Shown here: in pieces, positions 40,742 through 44,705 of the stretch
How the letters are laid out: each line of letters begins with the position of its first letter
Numbering within the stretch: the stretch's first letter is position 1
NCBI GenBank assembly: GCA_030403585.1
Contig: JAUEPE010000057.1
Coordinates: forward strand, 1-44,705
Length of the DNA: 44,705 nucleotides
Origin: Frankia sp. RB7
GTDB taxonomy: Bacteria; Pseudomonadota; Alphaproteobacteria; Rhizobiales; Xanthobacteraceae
Direction of reading: 5' to 3'
Notes under the pieces: generated by a model
Told to the model about the DNA's origin: nothing
Database searches by the model: none
What the model saw: the letters and a program-made list of their open reading frames with translations, nothing else
Made by a program: the position numbers and the translations under genes

Positions 40742-42670
40742 ATGACAAGTGACGTAGCAGTTCCCGCCCCGGAAACGGCGGCGGCCAATGGGCATGGCGA
40801 TGCTCACACCACTGCCGGTTTCGGTGCGCTGACGCTCGGCAGCATCGGCGTGGTCTATGGCGACATCGGCACCAGCCCGCTCTATGCGTTCCGCGAGGCG
40901 GTGATGGCGGCCTCCGGCGCGGAAGGCGCGCCGACGCCGGCGGCCGTTCTCGGCGTGGTGTCTCTGATCCTGTGGGCGCTGATCGTCGTGGTGACGCTCA
41001 AATACGTCGTGATCCTGCTGCGCGCCGACAACAACGGCGAGGGCGGCACGCTGGCCTTGATGGCGCTGGCCCAGCGTGCGGTCGGTACCGGCGGGTCGAC
41101 CATCGTCCTGCTCGGTATCATCTCCGGTGCCCTGTTCTACGGCGATGCCGTGATCACGCCGGCGGTCTCGGTGCTGTCGGCCCTCGAAGGCATGAAGGAC
41201 GTCACGCTGCGGTTCGAGCCCTATATCGTTCCGCTGACGGTGGTGATCCTCGTGTTCCTGTTTGCCGTGCAGTCGCGCGGCACCGCCCGCGTCGCGGCGT
41301 TCTTCGGACCCGTGATGTGTGTCTGGTTCGCGGTGATCGCGGTCGCCGCGATCCATCCGATCATCGCGCAGCCGCAGGTGCTGTTCGCGCTGAACCCGTT
41401 CTACGCGGTGTCCTTCATGTTCCACCACGGCATCATCGGCTTCGTGACGCTGGGTGCGGTGTTCCTGGCCGTCACCGGCGCCGAGGCGCTCTATGCCGAC
41501 CTCGGCCATTTCGGCAAGCGGCCGATCCAGACCGCCTGGCTGTTCATCGTGCTGCCCTCGCTGGCGCTGAACTATCTGGGGCAAGGCGCTCTCGTCCTCG
41601 GCGATCCCGGCGCGATCGAGAGCCCGTTCTTCCAGCTCTTCCCGCAAGGCATTATTCGCGGTTGCATGGTCGTGCTGGCCACGGCCGCCACGGTCATCGC
41701 GAGCCAGGCCGTCATCACCGGCGCCTATTCGCTGACGCGGCAGGCGATCCAGCTCGGGCTGCTGCCCCGATTCGAAATTCGCCATACGTCTGAATCTCAT
41801 TCCGGCCAGATCTTCATCCCGCGCATCAACCAGCTGCTGCTGGTTGCCGTGATCATGATGGTGCTGCTGTTCCGCTCGTCCAGCGCGCTCGCCTCCGCCT
41901 ACGGCATCTCCGTGACCGGCACGATGGTCGTCACCGGGATGATGGGCTTTGTCGTGATCTGGAAGGCCTGGAAGTGGTCGCCGCTGTGGGCCGCCGCCCT
42001 GATCGCGCCGTTCCTGTTCCTCGACCTGACCTTCCTGGCCGCCAACTTGCTCAAGGTGTTCGAGGGCGGCTGGGTGCCACTGGCGCTCGGCGCGCTCATG
42101 ATCCTCATGATGTACACGTGGCGGCGCGGCAGCCGGCTCTTGTTCGAGAAGTCGCGCAAGCTCGAATTCCCGCTCGCCGACCTCGTGGCGATGCTGGAGA
42201 AGCGGCCGCCGCAGCGGGTGCCTGGTACGGCCGTGTTCCTGACCAGCGATCCGCTGAGCGCGCCGACCGCGCTGATGCATAGTCTGAAACACTACAAAGT
42301 GCTTCACGAGAAGAATGTCATTCTCACCATCGAGACCGCGCAGACCCCGCGCATCGATCCGGCCGAGCGCGTCAAGCTGGAGCAGATCAGCCCGACCTTC
42401 TCCAAGGTGACGCTGAAGTTCGGCTTCATGGAATCGCCCAACGTGCCGAAGGCGCTGGCGATCGCACGCAAGCTCGGCTGGCAGTTCGACATCATGTCGA
42501 CCTCGTTCTTCCTGTCGCGGAGAGCGCTGAAGCCAGCCGCCCATTCCGGCATGCCGCGCTGGCAGGACAGGCTGTTCATCTCGCTCAGCCGCTCCGCCAA
42601 CGACGCCACCGACTATTTCCAGATCCCCTCCGGCCGCGTCGTCGAGGTCGGCACGCAGGTCACGATCTAG
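40742..42670 (+). CDS. kup: Kup-type potassium uptake protein, second copy
   Basis: 642 residues of the same KUP family, with LTLGSIGVVYGDIGTSPLYAF and GAEALYADLGHFGKRPIQ. The last 30 residues are almost the same as those of the first copy (SANDATDYFQIP, then VVEVGTQVTI), so the pair is clearly a tandem duplication that has since diverged. The N-terminus is longer by a polar stretch (residues 1-20). The two copies may differ in affinity or pH range. The start is the ATG at 40742. Confidence 0.96.
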   Translation: MTSDVAVPAPETAAANGHGDAHTTAGFGALTLGSIGVVYGDIGTSPLYAFREAVMAASGAEGAPTPAAVLGVVSLILWALIVVVTLKYVVILLRADNNGEGGTLALMALAQRAVGTGGSTIVLLGIISGALFYGDAVITPAVSVLSALEGMKDVTLRFEPYIVPLTVVILVFLFAVQSRGTARVAAFFGPVMCVWFAVIAVAAIHPIIAQPQVLFALNPFYAVSFMFHHGIIGFVTLGAVFLAVTGAEALYADLGHFGKRPIQTAWLFIVLPSLALNYLGQGALVLGDPGAIESPFFQLFPQGIIRGCMVVLATAATVIASQAVITGAYSLTRQAIQLGLLPRFEIRHTSESHSGQIFIPRINQLLLVAVIMMVLLFRSSSALASAYGISVTGTMVVTGMMGFVVIWKAWKWSPLWAAALIAPFLFLDLTFLAANLLKVFEGGWVPLALGALMILMMYTWRRGSRLLFEKSRKLEFPLADLVAMLEKRPPQRVPGTAVFLTSDPLSAPTALMHSLKHYKVLHEKNVILTIETAQTPRIDPAERVKLEQISPTFSKVTLKFGFMESPNVPKALAIARKLGWQFDIMSTSFFLSRRALKPAAHSGMPRWQDRLFISLSRSANDATDYFQIPSGRVVEVGTQVTI

Positions 42671-42831
42671 GGCCGGGATTCAAAGCTCCACTTCAAGTCG
42701 CTGCGATTTAGCTTTAACTTGCGCAAGGCAGCTCAAGCCTTTGTAGCGCTTGATTTTCGATGCCTGAGAGGCGAGGTTGCCCGCCGGCCGGGATCGCCCC
42801 GGCGAGCCGCCCCGCGACGTTGGAGGATGAT

Positions 42832-43158
42832 GTGGCAAATCAAGTACAGGATCTGACCCCCGAGGAGGTTTCCAAGGGTGTCGCGGAGGGCCGCTATCTG
42901 CTCGTCGACGTCCGTGAGCCGAACGAGGTCGAGGCCGAGGCCTATCCTTACGGCGTGGTCGTGCCGCTCTCGACCTTCGATCCCAAGGCGATCCCGGATC
43001 CGCTAGGCAAGGAGGTTGTGTTCGCCTGCCGCTCGGGCAAGCGCTCGGTGACCGCCTCGCTCGCGGCGCAGGAGGCGGGCCTGCCTTACGACAAGCATCT
43101 GGCCGGCGGCATGCTCGGCTGGAAGGCGGCGGGTCTCCCCAGCAAGGTTGGTGGCTGA
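42832..43158 (+). CDS. Rhodanese-domain protein
   Basis: 108 residues, a single rhodanese domain. The active-site loop is FACRSGKRS, with the sulfur-carrying Cys, near residue 62, and the LLVDVREPNEVE CH2-type motif is near residue 24. Such proteins carry sulfane sulfur in the cytosol. A GTG at 42832 is chosen because TGGAGG lies 6 bp upstream; a longer ATG at 42760 has no ribosome site and adds a Pro/Arg-rich leader unlike the domain. The next gene (aminotransferase) starts 7 bp after its stop, so the two are co-transcribed. Confidence 0.9.
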   Translation: MANQVQDLTPEEVSKGVAEGRYLLVDVREPNEVEAEAYPYGVVVPLSTFDPKAIPDPLGKEVVFACRSGKRSVTASLAAQEAGLPYDKHLAGGMLGWKAAGLPSKVGG

Positions 43159-43165
43159 CGTCGCG

Positions 43166-44344
43166 ATGACCAAGAGCTCCTCGCTGAACAAGGTCTTCGC
43201 CGACCTTCCCGTCACCATCTTCGAGGCGATGTCGCAGGCCGCGCGCGACAACAACGCCATCAATCTCGGCCAGGGCTTTCCGGACGATCCCGGCCCGGAG
43301 GACATCCGCCGCGCCGCCGCCGACGCCTCGCTCAACGGCTACAACCAGTATCCGTCGATGATGGGCATCCCGGATCTCCGCCAGGCGATCGCCACCCATT
43401 ACGGCCATTGGCACAGCCTCAAGCTCGATCCGATGAGCGAGGTGATGGTGACCTCCGGCGGCACCGAGGCGCTGACCTCGGCGATCCTGTCGGTGGTGCA
43501 GCCCGGCGACGAAGTCGTCTGCTTCCAGCCGGTCTATGATTCCTACCTGCCGATCATCCGCCAGGCCGGCGGCATTCCGCGCCTGGTGCGGCTCGAGCCG
43601 CCGCATTGGCGGCTGAATGAGGACATGCTGAAAAGCGTCTTCAATTCAAAGACCAAGGCGGTCCTGTTCAACAATCCCCTGAATCCCTCCGCAGTGGTCT
43701 ATCCGCGCGAGGACCTCGAGCTGCTCGCGCGCTACTGCCAGGAGTTCGACGTCATCGCGATCACCGACGAAGTCTGGGAGCACGTCACCTTCGACGAGCA
43801 CAAGCACATCCCGCTGATCACCATCCCCGGCATGCGCGAGCGCACCATCAAGGTCGGCTCGGCCGGCAAGATCTTCTCGCTGACCGGCTGGAAGATCGGC
43901 TTCGTCTGCGCCGCGCCGCCGCTGTTGCGCGTCGCCGCCAAGGTGCACCAGTTCCTGACTTTCACCACCGCGCCGAACCTCCAGGCCGCCGTCGCCTACG
44001 GCCTCGGCAAGCCCGACGAGTATTTCCTGTCGATGCGCAAGGACCTGACGCGGAGCAGGGACCGCCTGACCAAGGGGCTGGAGAGCCTCGGCTTCCCCGT
44101 GCTGAAGTCGCAGGGCACCTACTTCCTCACCGTCGACCTGTCGCCGCTCGGACTCAACGAGAGCGACGCCGAGTTCTGCTGGCGGATCGTGAAAGACTAC
44201 AAGGTCGCCGCGATCCCGGTCTCGGCGTTCTACGAGCAGGACCCGGTGACCTCGGTGGTGCGCTTCTGCTTTGCCAAGAAGGACCAGACGCTGGACACCG
44301 CACTGGAGCGGCTGTCGGACGCGGTGCGCGGACGCAAGAGGTAG
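43166..44344 (+). CDS. Class I/II PLP-dependent aminotransferase
   Basis: 392 residues of fold type I. The start ITIFEAMSQAARDNNAINLGQGFPDDPGP is typical of the kynurenine/methionine aminotransferase (KAT/YbdL) group. The PLP Lys is in GSAGKIFSLTGWKIGF (near residue 238), and the pocket has NNPLNPSA in place of the commoner NPHNPTG. The end VRFCFAKKDQTLDTALERL is as expected. The ATG at 43166 is used; in-frame TTG (43148) and GTG (43151) would overlap the rhodanese gene. Substrate is not decided; a methionine or aromatic keto-acid role is possible. Confidence 0.93.
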   Translation: MTKSSSLNKVFADLPVTIFEAMSQAARDNNAINLGQGFPDDPGPEDIRRAAADASLNGYNQYPSMMGIPDLRQAIATHYGHWHSLKLDPMSEVMVTSGGTEALTSAILSVVQPGDEVVCFQPVYDSYLPIIRQAGGIPRLVRLEPPHWRLNEDMLKSVFNSKTKAVLFNNPLNPSAVVYPREDLELLARYCQEFDVIAITDEVWEHVTFDEHKHIPLITIPGMRERTIKVGSAGKIFSLTGWKIGFVCAAPPLLRVAAKVHQFLTFTTAPNLQAAVAYGLGKPDEYFLSMRKDLTRSRDRLTKGLESLGFPVLKSQGTYFLTVDLSPLGLNESDAEFCWRIVKDYKVAAIPVSAFYEQDPVTSVVRFCFAKKDQTLDTALERLSDAVRGRKR

Positions 44345-44350
44345 ACCGAG

Positions 44351-44705
44351 ATGACGAATGTCAGCCGCTCCAGGCTTTGCCTTGGTTTTGCGATCGCCGC
44401 AGCGCTGACGTTTCTCTCGCCTCCCGCAGGGGCCGAGGAGCGGGTCGTCAACTTCTACAACTGGTCGAACTATATGGCGCCTGGCGTCCTCGAGGCCTTC
44501 ACCAGGGAGACCGGCATCAAGGTGGTTTACGACACCTTCGATGCCAACGAGACGCTGGAGACGCGCCTGATGGCCGGCAAGTCCGGCTACGACGTCGTGG
44601 TGCCCACCGCCTACTTCCTGCAGCGCCAGATCAAGGCGAACATCTTCCAGAAGCTCGACAAGTCGAAGCTGCCGAACCTCGCCAACGCCTGGCCGATGGT
44701 GACCA
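44351..44705 (+). CDS. PotF-like polyamine-binding protein, partial (5' end)
   Basis: The first 118 codons of a gene cut by the end of the window. A signal peptide (CLGFAIAAALTFLSPPAGAEE) is followed by VVNFYNWSNYMAPGVLEAF and YDVVVPTAYFLQRQI, the opening of the PotF/PotD family of periplasmic polyamine-binding proteins. It should deliver putrescine or spermidine to an ABC transporter. The ATG at 44351 starts 6 bp after the aminotransferase stop, so it is probably in the same operon. The permease and ATPase genes, if present, lie outside the window. Confidence 0.9.
   Translation, partial: MTNVSRSRLCLGFAIAAALTFLSPPAGAEERVVNFYNWSNYMAPGVLEAFTRETGIKVVYDTFDANETLETRLMAGKSGYDVVVPTAYFLQRQIKANIFQKLDKSKLPNLANAWPMVT

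Noticed and set aside
38544..42544. Very long minus-strand frames (about 697 and 671 residues) opposite both kup genes
   Set aside because: They are shadows of high-G+C kup codons: composition is dominated by His, Arg, Gln and Glu, no domain is visible, and they resemble each other only because the kup genes are paralogues.
1..44705. tRNA, rRNA, CRISPR, transposase or integrase genes
   Set aside because: No T-loop/anticodon pattern, regular spacer-repeat array or recombinase motif was found by eye; small RNA genes could be missed.

Overview
The window looks like a stretch of chromosome from a Bradyrhizobium-type alphaproteobacterium (order Hyphomicrobiales). The grounds are the high G+C, the mix of housekeeping genes (class II DAHP synthase, citramalate synthase, Atm1-type exporter, psd-pssA), a DUF2865-type secreted protein, tandem kup genes and hairpin-rich intergenic repeats. 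This rests on family recognition only; no database search was possible. No rRNA, tRNA, CRISPR array, transposase or integrase was seen.

Layout. Positions 1-4.3 kb hold a LysR regulator, an unknown HTH protein, an aldehyde dehydrogenase (ALDH), a short unknown protein and a stand-alone ModE-type HTH protein. Two good Mo-box-like palindromes lie between the divergent ALDH and unknown genes. From 8.7 down to 4.3 kb a minus-strand operon encodes a group-D-type flavin monooxygenase, its flavin reductase, an alpha/beta hydrolase, a cupin and an MFS carrier. A LuxR-type regulator is divergent from it; this looks like a small catabolic unit of unknown substrate. At 10-12.7 kb a ModE-HTH/periplasmic-binding-like regulator is divergent from a second ALDH, with two clean palindromes between them and a strong terminator after the ALDH.

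From 12.8 to 30 kb most genes are core metabolism: DAHP synthase, diacylglycerol kinase, NAD synthetase, CysS-GNAT-CimA (overlapping genes), a LOG-type nucleotide hydrolase, an Atm1-type ABC exporter, phosphatidylserine decarboxylase and synthase, an RraA-like protein and an SDR. Two kinds of hairpin-forming repeat sit in the gaps at 15.97-16.14 kb and 23.34-23.42 kb.

The most unusual part is 30-36.6 kb. A minus-strand series holds one uninterrupted reading frame that joins a MocR-like regulator (GntR wHTH plus aminotransferase fold), a MOSC domain and a C-terminal rubredoxin. It is followed by an MFS carrier and an Asp/Glu/hydantoin-racemase-like protein that lacks both expected catalytic cysteines. 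The aminotransferase-like part of the fusion lacks the PLP Schiff-base lysine. Five copies of an ACTGGWCY octamer lie in the gap between the fusion gene and a divergent orphan UrtA-like binding protein.

From 36.9 kb to the end come a motA-motB pair, two tandem kup potassium transporters, a rhodanese, a class I/II aminotransferase and the 5' end of a PotF-like polyamine-binding protein gene cut by the window edge.
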